A program made the translations under genes and the position numbers. Shown in pieces: positions 51,954 through 60,484 of a stretch of DNA of 64,000 nucleotides; positions within the stretch are counted from its first letter, which is position 1; each line of letters starts with the position of its first letter. The DNA is taken from NCBI RefSeq assembly GCF_004341105.1, contig NZ_SLZK01000007.1:62001-126000 (forward strand). The letters are read 5' to 3'. Under the pieces are notes generated by a model. The model was not told the origin of the DNA. It searched no databases and was given only the letters and a program-made list of their open reading frames with translations. This DNA comes from Rhizobium sp. BK418. Its GTDB lineage: Bacteria > Pseudomonadota > Alphaproteobacteria > Rhizobiales > Rhizobiaceae.

Positions 51954-51968
51954 TTAACCTTTTCTTAA
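51954..51968. promoter_or_regulatory. CtrA-binding site (TTAA-N7-TTAA) upstream of rcdA
   Basis: TTAA-CCTTTTC-TTAA is a perfect match to the CtrA consensus, including the frequent C after the first half-site. It lies 122-136 bases upstream of the rcdA ATG. Confidence 0.7.
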
Positions 51969-52089
51969 GAAACGCCTTGCGCATTTAGGCTAAAGATACC
52001 ATCTTGAAATCATAAAGACCGGCCTCGGAAACTTTTCCGCGGAAACCGGCGTTACCTGATAGTAGATGCGTGCAACAGGGATTCTTTAG

Positions 52090-52605
52090 ATGTCGGAACT
52101 TGGATTGAACACAATCAGTTTTGCGGGCCGCGCCGCCGCATCCTCGCAGTTCAAGACGCTGTATGCCGAAGGCATGTCACTGGTCGAAGAAACCGCATCC
52201 TACCTCGACGGCCAGGGCCGCGCAGCCTCAAAGGTGCTGCCGCGCATGGCCTCGGTTCTCTACGCGGCTGAATCGATGCGCCTGACCACCCGCCTCATGC
52301 AGATGGCCTCCTGGCTGCTGCTGCAGCGCGCCGTCAACAATGGTGAAATGTCCCGCGATCAGGTTCTGGCCGAAAAGAACAAGGTTCGCCTCGACGGCTT
52401 CAATGTCGACCGCAACGCTCCAGGCTGGGGCGATCTTCCGGAATCCTTCCGCGATCTCGTCGAACGTTCGCTCCGCCTGCAGAACCGCGTCGCCCTGCTC
52501 GACCGCGAAATCTATCGCCCGGCCGAAGCAACGATCGTTCCGGATAACCAGAACAGCGTCCAGGCCCAGCTCTCCCTGCTGCAGACGGCCTTCGGCAACA
52601 ACTGA
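52090..52605 (+). CDS. rcdA: RcdA (DUF1465), adaptor for CtrA proteolysis
   Basis: RcdA proteins help deliver the cell-cycle regulator CtrA to the ClpXP protease at the cell pole. The 171-residue protein is all helical and matches DUF1465 throughout: FAGRAAASSQFKTLYAEGMSLVEETASYLDGQGR, RMASVLYAAESMRLTTRLMQMASWLLLQRAVNNGEM and LVERSLRLQNRVALLDREIY. A CtrA-binding site lies in its promoter region, which would let CtrA drive its own removal. It is followed by a terminator and the convergent rpmE. Confidence 0.9.
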   Translation: MSELGLNTISFAGRAAASSQFKTLYAEGMSLVEETASYLDGQGRAASKVLPRMASVLYAAESMRLTTRLMQMASWLLLQRAVNNGEMSRDQVLAEKNKVRLDGFNVDRNAPGWGDLPESFRDLVERSLRLQNRVALLDREIYRPAEATIVPDNQNSVQAQLSLLQTAFGNN

Positions 52606-52631
52606 TCTGACATTACAGACTTTGGTGAAAT

Positions 52632-52658
52632 CGGCTGCGGCGACGCGGCCGGTTTTTT
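52632..52658 (+). terminator. Terminator of rcdA
   Basis: CGGCTGC and GCGGCCG (7 pairs, one G-U, 6-base loop) are followed by GTTTTTTG, 26 bases past the rcdA stop. Confidence 0.82.
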
Positions 52659-52687
52659 GTTTGCTCAGAGTACGGACCCGAAAAACA

Positions 52688-52714
52688 AAAAGCCCGACTT
52701 GAAGCCGGGCTTTT
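52688..52714. terminator. Bidirectional terminator of rpmE
   Basis: AAAAGCCCG-N9-CGGGCTTTT, a 9-bp stem with A4/T4 flanks, lies just downstream of rpmE on the minus strand. It also backs up the rcdA terminator. Confidence 0.85.
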
Positions 52715-52739
52715 CCAAATTCCGTCGAACGGAAACGAA

Positions 52740-52961
52740 TTAGAGGCCGAGGCCGCCGAAACGCTTGTTGAACTTCGAAACACGACCGCCACGATCCATG
52801 AGCTGCTGGTTGCCGCCTGTCCAGGCCGGGTGCGACTTGGAGTCGATTTCGAGGTTCATGACAGCGCCTTCCGAACCCCAGGTCGAGCGGGTTTCGTACT
52901 CGGTGCCATCGGTCATGACTACCTTGATGACGTGGTAGTCGGGATGGATGCCTTCCTTCAT
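52740..52961 (-). CDS. rpmE: 50S ribosomal protein L31
   Basis: The 73-residue protein is L31: MKEGIHPDYHVIKVVMTDGTEYETRSTWGSEGAVMNLEIDSKSHPAWTGGNQ and then a FNKRFGG tail. It has no cysteines, so it is the zinc-free C-minus type standard in alphaproteobacteria. Such proteins do not serve as a zinc store, and a Zur-type paralogue swap is not implied. It is convergent with rcdA and divergent from the ABC transporter gene. Confidence 0.97.
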   Translation of the reverse strand: MKEGIHPDYHVIKVVMTDGTEYETRSTWGSEGAVMNLEIDSKSHPAWTGGNQQLMDRGGRVSKFNKRFGGLGL

Positions 52962-53154
52962 GACAATCTTCCTGCGATGCCGGGGTTCAATTTGCCGCAG
53001 ACAGTTGCGGCGAAAGAACCGATTGAATAAATGAAGCCGCAGTCGTGAAGGCTACGGCTTCCCATTAGGATGCGGTGCCTATACATGAAGGGCGCCGGGA
53101 TAACAAGGGCCAAGGAGCCGCAATACGCGGTCTTTGAAGGCGATCGGAGACGAT

Positions 53155-54957
53155 TTGGCAGAGCAGGCAGAGCTTGGGGAGAAGAAGTCGCGTTCGTTAA
53201 GACCGCTCGGCAGATTAGGCCCCTATGTGGCACGCTATCGCGGCATGGTCGCAGGCGCTCTGATTGCGCTGGCTCTTGCCGCCATCACCTCGCTTGCCAT
53301 ACCGCTTGCCGTGCGCCGGATGATCGACCACGGCTTCACGCAGGCAGACGGCAGCTTCATCAACGGCTATTTCGCCATGCTGATGATCATGGCCATCGTG
53401 CTCGCCGTCGCCAGCGCCATGCGCTACTACTTCGTCATCACGATCGGCGAGCGGATCGTTTCCGACCTGCGCCGCGACGTCTTTTCACACGTCACGCGGC
53501 TGTCGCCTTCCTTCTTCGACATCAACCAGTCGGGCGAGATCGTTTCTCGGCTGACGGCCGATACGACGCAGATCAAATCCGCCGTCGGCGCGACGGCTTC
53601 CGTGGCACTCCGCAACCTGATCCTCTGTATCGGTGCGCTCGGCATGATGATCGTCACCTCGCCGAAGCTTTCCAGCCTCGTCATCGTCGCGATCCCTGTC
53701 ATCGTCTTTCCTCTGGTTGGTGGCGGCCGCTCCGTGCGCAAGCGCTCCCGCGCTGCGCAGGATACGCTGGCGGAGGCTTCTGCTTTCGCCAGTGAAACAA
53801 TTGGCGCAACCCGCACTGTCCAGGCCTTCAACGCCGAGACTGCCGCAGCCGACCGCTATGGCTCGGCGGTCGAATCCGCCTATCAAGCTGCACGCTCGGC
53901 CGTCTCGTCGCGCGCGTTGCTGACGGGTATTGCCATTACCCTCATCTTCGGCAGCGTCGTCGCCATCCTTTGGTTTGGCGCCCATAGCGTTCTCGCCGGT
54001 ACGCTTTCAGCCGGTACGCTCGGTCAATTCTTGCTCTATGCCGTCATCGCTGCGGGCTCACTCGGCGCTTTGTCGGAAGTCTGGGGTGAGCTTTCGCAGG
54101 CGGCGGGCGCAGCCGACCGGCTGACCGAGCTTCTGGACGAGGTTTCACCGATCGCCGCTCCCGCAAACCCGCAACCGTTTCCCTCGCCTGCCCAGGGCCG
54201 CGTGGAATTCGGCGGCGTCCACTTCGCCTATCCGTCCCGTCCCGGAAAATCGGCCCTGCACGGCCTTGATTTTGCCGTCCTGCCGGGAGAAACGGTCGCG
54301 ATCGTCGGCCCATCCGGCGCCGGCAAGAGCACGGTCTTCTCGCTCCTGCTGCGCTTCTATGATCCGCAACAGGGCAGCGTGAAAGTCGACGGCATCGACG
54401 CCCGCCAGGCAGATCCGGATGCCTTGCGCCGGCGCATCGCCATCGTGCCGCAGGATGTCACGATCTTCGCGGCCACGATCCATGACAACATCGCCTTCGG
54501 TGTCCAGGGCGCCACGCGCGAGCAGGTTCGCGCAGCGGCGATCGCAGCGCAGGCCGATGAATTCATCAATCGATTGGAAAAGGGTTACGACACTGAGGTC
54601 GGCGAACGCGGCATCACTTTGTCCGGCGGCCAGCGTCAGCGTATCGCCATTGCCCGTGCGATCCTGAAGAACGCACCTATCCTTCTGCTGGACGAAGCCA
54701 CCTCGGCACTTGATGCCGAGAGCGAAACGTTGGTGCAAAGGGCGCTTGACGGGCTGATGCAAGGCCGCACCACACTGGTCATCGCCCATCGCCTCGCCAC
54801 CGTTCTCAAAGCCGACCGCATTCTGGTCATGGATCAGGGCCGCGTGGTGGAGGAAGGCACGCATCAAAGCCTGATCCGCCAGGGCGGTATCTATGCGAAG
54901 CTTGCCCGCCTGCAGTTCGACGCGGCAAACGAGGATGCGTTGGCCGCCGCCAAGTAG
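53155..54957 (+). CDS. ABC transporter, fused permease-ATPase (lipid/drug exporter type)
   Basis: The 600-residue protein has a six-helix ABC type-1 domain (about residues 25-310) and an ATPase domain with Walker A GPSGAGKST, signature LSGGQRQR and Walker B ILLLDEATSALD. It is the MsbA/BmrA-like homodimeric exporter architecture. I chose TTG 53155 as start because GGAG lies 5 bases upstream and the following MAEQAELGEKKSRSL reads like related proteins. The TTG at 53134 has no Shine-Dalgarno. The substrate is unknown, and the gene is not with lipopolysaccharide genes. Confidence 0.92.
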   Translation: MAEQAELGEKKSRSLRPLGRLGPYVARYRGMVAGALIALALAAITSLAIPLAVRRMIDHGFTQADGSFINGYFAMLMIMAIVLAVASAMRYYFVITIGERIVSDLRRDVFSHVTRLSPSFFDINQSGEIVSRLTADTTQIKSAVGATASVALRNLILCIGALGMMIVTSPKLSSLVIVAIPVIVFPLVGGGRSVRKRSRAAQDTLAEASAFASETIGATRTVQAFNAETAAADRYGSAVESAYQAARSAVSSRALLTGIAITLIFGSVVAILWFGAHSVLAGTLSAGTLGQFLLYAVIAAGSLGALSEVWGELSQAAGAADRLTELLDEVSPIAAPANPQPFPSPAQGRVEFGGVHFAYPSRPGKSALHGLDFAVLPGETVAIVGPSGAGKSTVFSLLLRFYDPQQGSVKVDGIDARQADPDALRRRIAIVPQDVTIFAATIHDNIAFGVQGATREQVRAAAIAAQADEFINRLEKGYDTEVGERGITLSGGQRQRIAIARAILKNAPILLLDEATSALDAESETLVQRALDGLMQGRTTLVIAHRLATVLKADRILVMDQGRVVEEGTHQSLIRQGGIYAKLARLQFDAANEDALAAAK

Positions 54958-55093
54958 GCTGCCGCGCGTCACATCGCGACTAAAGTCTCATTGGCGCACC
55001 TCCCGCTAACGGTTGCCTTTGCTGCAACCTGCCCTAACCTCCCTAAGCCCGTGGGTGGGGTCTTGCTGTTGAAATCTATGGGAGGAGATTCGA

Positions 55094-56083
55094 ATGGCGT
55101 TTTCCAATATCAGCCGTCGCGCCAGTCTGGCGCTCGGCCTTGGCCTGCTTGCCGCCACTGCCGGCACGGCCGCACTGGCCGAGAGCTTTCCGGACCGGTC
55201 GATCACCATGGTCGTGCCCTTCGCCGCCGGCGGCTCGACCGATGTCGTCGCCCGCATCGTCGCGCAGAAAATGTCTGAAGACCTCGGCCAGCAGGTCATC
55301 GTGCAGAATGTCGCGGGGGCCGGTGGCAATCTAGGCGCCGGCAATGTCGCGCGCGCCGAACCGGATGGCTATACGATCCTGATGGGCACCGTCGCCACCC
55401 ATGCCCTAAACCCGCTGATCCTGAAATCGACACCCTATGATGCCGAAAAGGATTTCGCGCCGATCTCGTTGCTCGTGATCGTTCCAAACGTCCTGGTCGT
55501 CAATCCGGAACTGCCAGTAAAGAATGTGCAGGAACTGATCGCTCTGCTGAAAGCCAATCCGGATAAATACAGCTACGCCTCATCCGGCAATGGTACGCCA
55601 TTGCATCTGTCCGGCGAGCTCTTCAAGAGCATGGCGGGCGTCGACATGCAGCACATTCCCTATAAGGGTGCTGGTCCGGCGCTGAACGATGTCATTGGCA
55701 ACCAGGTACCGATCATGTTCGACAACCTCCCCTCCTCGTCGAGCCACATCAAGGCCGGTACGCTGAGGGCTTTGGCCGTGACGACTGCCAAACGCGCGCC
55801 ATCCTTCCCCGATATTCCGACCGTCGCGGAATCCGGCATACCAGGATACGAGACCTATACGTGGAACGCGCTCTTTGCGCCGGCCAACACGCCGGCCGAT
55901 GTGGTCAGCCGCCTCAACGCCTCGGCCAACAAAGCGCTGACCGATCCGGCCGTTGCCGAGCGGATGAAGGAATTCAGCGCGACGATCGTCGGCTCTACGC
56001 CGGAAGAACTCAGCGCCCATGTGAAGGCCGAGCTTGCGAAATGGAAGCCGGTCGTCGATGGCGCCCATATTCAGATGGAGTGA
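55094..56083 (+). CDS. Tripartite tricarboxylate transporter substrate-binding protein (Bug/TctC family)
   Basis: The 329-residue protein has a signal peptide (about 1-29, ending TAALA) and the periplasmic Bug-family pattern FPDRSITMVVPFAAGGSTDVVARIVAQKM, YTILMGTVATHALNP, YASSGNGTPLHLSGELFKS and MFDNLPSSSSHIKAGTLRALAVTTAKR. These proteins feed carboxylates such as tricarballylate, citrate or glutamate to TctAB permeases. No tctA or tctB is in the window, so it is an orphan, which is common. A very strong GGGAGGAG precedes the ATG. Confidence 0.92.
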   Translation: MAFSNISRRASLALGLGLLAATAGTAALAESFPDRSITMVVPFAAGGSTDVVARIVAQKMSEDLGQQVIVQNVAGAGGNLGAGNVARAEPDGYTILMGTVATHALNPLILKSTPYDAEKDFAPISLLVIVPNVLVVNPELPVKNVQELIALLKANPDKYSYASSGNGTPLHLSGELFKSMAGVDMQHIPYKGAGPALNDVIGNQVPIMFDNLPSSSSHIKAGTLRALAVTTAKRAPSFPDIPTVAESGIPGYETYTWNALFAPANTPADVVSRLNASANKALTDPAVAERMKEFSATIVGSTPEELSAHVKAELAKWKPVVDGAHIQME

Positions 56084-56248
56084 TCTTGGTGGAAGGGGGC
56101 GGCATTCATTAGCCGCATCTCATGCGCCCGACCGGAGGCAAATTGGACGCATCGGACTTGAATTCTAATTAAGGTAGTGGAAAACCTGAAAATTCTGGGC
56201 TAGCCTTCGGGATGCTGATGCACGATTTCAGCATACCAGGAGGGATCC

Positions 56249-56437
56249 ATGTACAAATTCGAAATCTACAAGGACAAGGCCGGTGAATTCCGCTTCCGTT
56301 TCAAGGCGTCGAACGGCGAGACCATGTTCTTGTCCGAGGGCTATAAAGCGAAGGCATCCGCAGTGAACGCCATTGAATCCATCAAGAAGAATTCGCCCGG
56401 CGCGGATGTGGTGGACGAGACCAAGGCGGAAGCCTGA
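56249..56437 (+). CDS. YegP-family (DUF1508) protein
   Basis: The 62-residue protein is a single DUF1508 unit: MYKFEIYKDKAGEFRFRFKASNGETMFLSEGYKAKASAVNAIESIKKN. YegP proteins usually carry two such repeats. The function is unknown. A strong AGGAGGGA lies before the ATG. A short hairpin follows. Confidence 0.9.
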   Translation: MYKFEIYKDKAGEFRFRFKASNGETMFLSEGYKAKASAVNAIESIKKNSPGADVVDETKAEA

Positions 56438-56445
56438 CCGGAAGC

Positions 56446-56478
56446 GGAGGCGGCATCAGTCGCCTCCTACGCCTTCTT
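56446..56478 (+). terminator. Terminator of the YegP gene
   Basis: GGAGGCG-N8-CGCCTCC (56446-56467) forms a perfect 7-bp stem followed by TACGCCTTCTT, a weak U-tract. Confidence 0.5.
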
Positions 56479-56658
56479 ATTATCCTTCACGCATTTGCAC
56501 CCTGAACTTTTCTCGACCGCGATGTCGAAATGAGGACTGCTGAAACCTCATTGTTTCGGAACGGCCCGAAGCCGCGCCACCGGAGCATTGCAGCTTTGGC
56601 GATTTCAGCCTTAGATGCTGCGGCCGGTCAAACGCCATCAGAGGATCAGGAGTTTCCG

Positions 56659-57000
56659 ATGCAATACGCGCTTATCATCCGTGAATCTGCAGAAGATTTT
56701 GTCCGCCGCAGCGACCCAGCATATCGCGATGGCTGGACTGCCTATACCAAGGCCTTGATGCAGGCCGGGATCTTGACCGCCGGTGCCGGTCTAACCCCAC
56801 CCGAGACCGGTACGATCGTGCGCCGCAAGGGCGACGATCATGACGTGCAGGACGGTCCATACCCGGAGGGCAAGGAATCGCTTGGCGGCTTCTACGTGAT
56901 CGAGGTGCCGGATCTCGATACGGCGCTCGAATGGGCGACACGCGTCCCCGTCTCCGAACAGGGCTCCGTCGAAATACGGCCCCGGCTGCAGATCGCGTGA
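56659..57000 (+). CDS. YciI-family (DGPF domain) protein
   Basis: ATG 56659, with CAGGAG upstream, gives 113 residues. The DGPF-type core is MQYALIIRESAEDFVRRS, then GILTAGAGLTPPETGTIVRRKGDDHDVQDGPYPEGKESLGGFYVIEVPDLDTALEWATRVP, where DGPYPEGKE is the name-giving motif. It lies 7 bases before an ECF-type sigma gene with a long C-terminal extension. The pair is the signature of ECF42-type systems. A regulator or sensor role for the YciI protein is the known expectation. Confidence 0.92.
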   Translation: MQYALIIRESAEDFVRRSDPAYRDGWTAYTKALMQAGILTAGAGLTPPETGTIVRRKGDDHDVQDGPYPEGKESLGGFYVIEVPDLDTALEWATRVPVSEQGSVEIRPRLQIA

Positions 57001-57007
57001 GGCCGTT

Positions 57008-58258
57008 GTGACATCAGATGCAGGGCGCGCCGCTGAAAAGGTGGCGCGCCAGTCCTATGGCAAGCTAATCGCCTTTCTTGCTGCGCGCTCGCGCGACGTG
57101 CCGGCAGCAGAAGATGCCCTGTGCGATGCACTGACGGCAGCACTGCGAACCTGGCCCGAGCGCGGCATTCCTGACAATCCCGAGGCCTGGTTGCTCACTG
57201 CCGCCCGCCGCAACCTCATACAGGCCGCCCGCTATCGAAATGTGCGCGACAATGCTCGCAGAATGGTTGCACTGGCCTTCGAGGAGGCCGAAGAGCGCAT
57301 GAACAACATTGAAAATGCCGTCTTCCCCGATGAACGGCTGAAACTGCTTTTTGCATGTACGCACCCGGCAATCGACAGGTCGGTCCACACCCCGCTGATG
57401 CTCCAGACCGTGCTCGGCGTCGACGCAAAAACCATGGCGCGGGCCTTCGTCGTTTCACCGGATGCCATGAGCCAGCGGCTCGTGCGGGCCAAGGTGAAAA
57501 TTCGCGATGCCGGTATTCCCTTCGCCGTTCCTGAACAGCACCTGCTGCCGGAGCGACTGGCGAGCGTTCTCTCGGCGATCTATGCCGCCTATGGCTTGGG
57601 CTGGGATGGACTTGATGGCGGCGAAGACAGCCGCATGGGCCTGACCGGCGAAGCCATCTGGCTTGGCCGTACGCTCATGGCGATCCTGCCGGACGAGTCC
57701 GAAGTCATGGGCCTGCTCTCGCTGATGCTTTACTGCGAGGCGAGACGCAGCGCGCGGCGAAGCATCGATGGCGCCTACATACCGCTTGAGGAGCAGGAAA
57801 CCGGCCGATGGAATGAAATCATGATGGCCGAAGCCGATGCGCTGCTACGCAAGGCTGGCACTTTCGATCGTTTCGGCCCGTTCCAATGCCAGGCGGCGAT
57901 CCAGTCTGTTCACGCCACACGCCGCCGGACGGGTACAACGGATTGGCAAGCCCTCGTCACGCTCTATCAGGCGCTGATCGCGATGAAACCGACACTGGGT
58001 GCAAAGGTCAGCCATGCTGCCGTCATCGGCAGGTCAGAAGGTGCGGCCTCCGCTCTCGCCATGCTGGACAGCCTGGAGCAGCGGGCCATTGCCAGCTACC
58101 AGCCCTACTGGGCGGTGCGCGCACATCTGCTCTTGGAACTCGGCGAAAACGATGCCGGTGCGGAAGCCTGCAGGATTGCGATCGGCCTGAGCGATAGTCC
58201 GGCCGTCAGGAACTTCCTCACCGGCAAGCTTGAAACCGTTATTTCTCGGTCAGCTTGA
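57008..58258 (+). CDS. ECF42-like RNA polymerase sigma factor with C-terminal extension
   Basis: Start GTG 57008, seven bases after the YciI stop. The 416-residue protein has sigma region 2 (ARSRDVPAAEDALCDALTAALRTWPERGIPDNPEAWLLTAARRNLIQAARYR) and region 4 (LMLQTVLGVDAKTMARAFVVSPDAMSQRLVRAKVKIRD). A long C-terminal TPR-like domain of about 220 residues follows, typical of the ECF42 group. Such sigmas act without an anti-sigma factor and control DGPF/YciI genes. Its last 20 bases overlap the convergent OmpA-like gene. Confidence 0.9.
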   Translation: MTSDAGRAAEKVARQSYGKLIAFLAARSRDVPAAEDALCDALTAALRTWPERGIPDNPEAWLLTAARRNLIQAARYRNVRDNARRMVALAFEEAEERMNNIENAVFPDERLKLLFACTHPAIDRSVHTPLMLQTVLGVDAKTMARAFVVSPDAMSQRLVRAKVKIRDAGIPFAVPEQHLLPERLASVLSAIYAAYGLGWDGLDGGEDSRMGLTGEAIWLGRTLMAILPDESEVMGLLSLMLYCEARRSARRSIDGAYIPLEEQETGRWNEIMMAEADALLRKAGTFDRFGPFQCQAAIQSVHATRRRTGTTDWQALVTLYQALIAMKPTLGAKVSHAAVIGRSEGAASALAMLDSLEQRAIASYQPYWAVRAHLLLELGENDAGAEACRIAIGLSDSPAVRNFLTGKLETVISRSA

Positions 58259-59270
58259 GTTCGATACGGCGGTTCGTAGCTCGAGCTTCCGGCGTATCGC
58301 CAGGTGCAATCGGCTGGAATTCGCCAAAGCCTGCTGCCACTAGCCGGTCGGCCGGGACGCCCTGGGCGATCAGGAACTTGACGACCGAAATCGCACGGGC
58401 GGATGAAAGCTCCCAGTTGTCGCGATAGCGGCCCGTGCCCGACAGCGCAACATTGTCCGTATGCCCATCGACGCGCAGCACCCAGTTAATCTCAGGCGGA
58501 ATTTCCTTGGCGAGATCGAGCAGGGCCGCGGCAAGCTTTGCCATTTCCGCCTGACCGTCTGGATTGAGATCGGCTCCGCCGGATGGGAACAGCACTTCCG
58601 ACTGGAAGACGAAACGGTCGCCGACGACACGGATGTTCTCGCGATCGGAGAGGATCTCCCGCAGCCGGCCGAAGAAGTCCGACCTGTAACGGTTGAGTTC
58701 CTGCACGCGCGCGGCCAGCGCTACGTTCAACCGACGGCCGAGATCGGCGATCTTGGCCTGCGAGGTCTGATCCTTTTCCTCGGAGGCCTGAAGTGCTGCC
58801 TCGACCGCAGCAATCTGGCTGCGCAGGGCGGCGATCTGCTGGTTGAGAAGTTCGACCTGGCTCAAAGCCCGATCGCTCACCTGTTTCTGCTCGTCGAGCT
58901 GCTGCGTCAGCGTTCCGATCTGCTGCTTTGCTGCATCCTGGCCGCCGGCGCCGGCACTGAGAAGCGCCTGCAGGCGTGAACGTTCGCCCTCAGCATTTGC
59001 CAGCGAAGCCTGCAGATTGGCAACGGAATCCTGAAGATCCTGATTGCTACCCTTTTCCAGGGCTAGCAACTGCGTGAGTTCATTGATCTGGCTGTTGAGG
59101 CGTGTCAGCACCTCGTCACGGCCGCTGATTTCGCGGCTGAGGATGAACTGACCAACGACAAAGACGGTGAGGATGAACATGATCGCGATGAGCAGCGTCG
59201 ACAGTGCATCGACGAAGCCTGGCCAATAGTCCACCGCGCGTTGGTGCCGCCGGTTGCGGGCAAGAGGCAT
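58239..59270 (-). CDS. Peptidoglycan-binding OmpA/MotB-like protein with long coiled coil
   Basis: The 343-residue protein has one N-terminal membrane helix (about 22-46), a long coiled coil (about 50-205, Gln/Leu/Ala-rich), and a C-terminal OmpA/MotB domain with RVDGHTDNVALSGTGRYRDNWELSSARAISVVKFLI. It is paired 3 bases after an ExbB/TolQ-like gene. This is a motor-type pair separate from the flagellar and Tol systems. The coiled coil is much longer than in MotB, consistent with a peptidoglycan-anchored stator arm. The function is unknown. Confidence 0.9.
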   Translation of the reverse strand: MPLARNRRHQRAVDYWPGFVDALSTLLIAIMFILTVFVVGQFILSREISGRDEVLTRLNSQINELTQLLALEKGSNQDLQDSVANLQASLANAEGERSRLQALLSAGAGGQDAAKQQIGTLTQQLDEQKQVSDRALSQVELLNQQIAALRSQIAAVEAALQASEEKDQTSQAKIADLGRRLNVALAARVQELNRYRSDFFGRLREILSDRENIRVVGDRFVFQSEVLFPSGGADLNPDGQAEMAKLAAALLDLAKEIPPEINWVLRVDGHTDNVALSGTGRYRDNWELSSARAISVVKFLIAQGVPADRLVAAGFGEFQPIAPGDTPEARATNRRIELKLTEK

Positions 59271-59273
59271 CCT

Positions 59274-60371
59274 TTACTTGCCTCCGCTCTTTTCAACCTG
59301 ACTGGTCCGCTCGCGCGGTCTCTCGCTGCCGCGATCCTGCATACCGATGCGCTCGGCCAGACGGTCGAGCGTCCGGCGCATCGCCTTTGCCTCGTCCTGT
59401 TGTACCTCGATCCAGTCGCGCAACATCTGCTGCTCGTTACGCATGTTCTTGACAAGGCCCTGGATGCCTTCGGCAAGGCTCGCCATGGCCGCAACCGACC
59501 GCTGGCTGGCCGGTCCTCCTTCTTCGGCGACCTTTCGCAGATATTCCGAGAGCACCTTTATATCTTCCGACGAGCCGCCGGAGACGGCATCGAGCGCCGG
59601 CACCGGAACGTCCGAGCCGACATCGGTAACGGAGGAGAGCCAGTTTTCCAGTTCCGTGTAAAAACGGTTCTGCGCGCGGCCGGCCTGCAGATCGAGGAAG
59701 CCGAGGATCAGCGAACCCGAAAGGCCGAGCAGCGATGACGAGAAAGCCTGGCCCATGCCGGAAAGCGGCGTTGCGAGCCCTTCCTTCAGCGTCGAGAGCA
59801 CATCGCCGGTACCGTTCGAGCCGGCATCGAGCGACTGGATGACTGAGCTGATTGAGCCGATCGTGCCGATAAGACCCCAGAAAGTGCCTAGCAAACCGAG
59901 GAAGACGAGAAGGCCGATGAGATAGCGGGAAACGTCGCGTGATTCGTCGAGACGATTGGCGATGGAATCCAGAATCGAGCGCAGAGCCGTGGTCGACAAT
60001 GCGACTCCGGACTTACGGTTGCCGATCAGCGCCCGCATCGGTGCGAGCAGCCGCGGATTGCGATTCACCTTATCGACGCTGCCAGCGGCGCGGAAAGAAT
60101 TGAACCAGCGCACTTCAGGACGGAGCGACAGAACATGGTTGAAAACGAGAATGATTCCAACGGCAAGAACGCCGAGGATGAGACCGTTCAGCCCTGGATT
60201 ATGCATGAAGGCAGTCTGCGTCTGCCGGAACAGGATCGCCGCTATGAAGCCCACGATGATGAGGAATAAGGACATTGTCCAGAAGAACGACATGGGACTG
60301 GAGAGTTTGTAGGCATAGCCATCCGTGGTCTTCTCGGTCGAGCCGAACTCGGCCACATTCACATTTTCCAT
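59274..60371 (-). CDS. ExbB/TolQ/MotA-family proton-channel-like protein
   Basis: The 365-residue protein has a TolQ/ExbB-type membrane core with helices near residues 27-48, 63-82 and 145-250. The conserved block is LIGLLVFLGLLGTFWGLIGTIGSISSVIQSLD, then GMGQAFSSSLLGLSGSLILGFLDLQ. A coiled-coil cytosolic tail follows. It precedes the OmpA-like partner by three bases. It differs from tolQ in this window and from flagellar MotA. The two proteins probably form a 5:2 ion-driven complex of unknown output. Confidence 0.9.
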   Translation of the reverse strand: MENVNVAEFGSTEKTTDGYAYKLSSPMSFFWTMSLFLIIVGFIAAILFRQTQTAFMHNPGLNGLILGVLAVGIILVFNHVLSLRPEVRWFNSFRAAGSVDKVNRNPRLLAPMRALIGNRKSGVALSTTALRSILDSIANRLDESRDVSRYLIGLLVFLGLLGTFWGLIGTIGSISSVIQSLDAGSNGTGDVLSTLKEGLATPLSGMGQAFSSSLLGLSGSLILGFLDLQAGRAQNRFYTELENWLSSVTDVGSDVPVPALDAVSGGSSEDIKVLSEYLRKVAEEGGPASQRSVAAMASLAEGIQGLVKNMRNEQQMLRDWIEVQQDEAKAMRRTLDRLAERIGMQDRGSERPRERTSQVEKSGGK

Positions 60372-60484
60372 AGGTTCCTCGGCCTCCGGACTAATTGCAG
60401 CCGGAGACTAGATCAACATTGTGCCGAATTGAAGTATGCGCCGCCGAAAAGCGGGACTTTACAACAGCCTGTTTCCGATACCGC

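Larger units (their letters stand above)
51717..52089. other. 373-bp intergenic region between DUF1192 and rcdA
   Basis: No protein gene is visible here. The region is AT-rich compared with its surroundings. It holds three perfect hairpins ending in a strong terminator (51798-51918) and a perfect CtrA site (51954-51968). The remaining stretch 51969-52089 carries the rcdA leader. Confidence 0.7.

Noticed and set aside
58239..60371. Zorya phage-defence ZorA/ZorB
   Set aside because: The domain order is similar, but neither ZorC, ZorD nor ZorE partners are present and the genes sit beside suhB in a core-genome setting.
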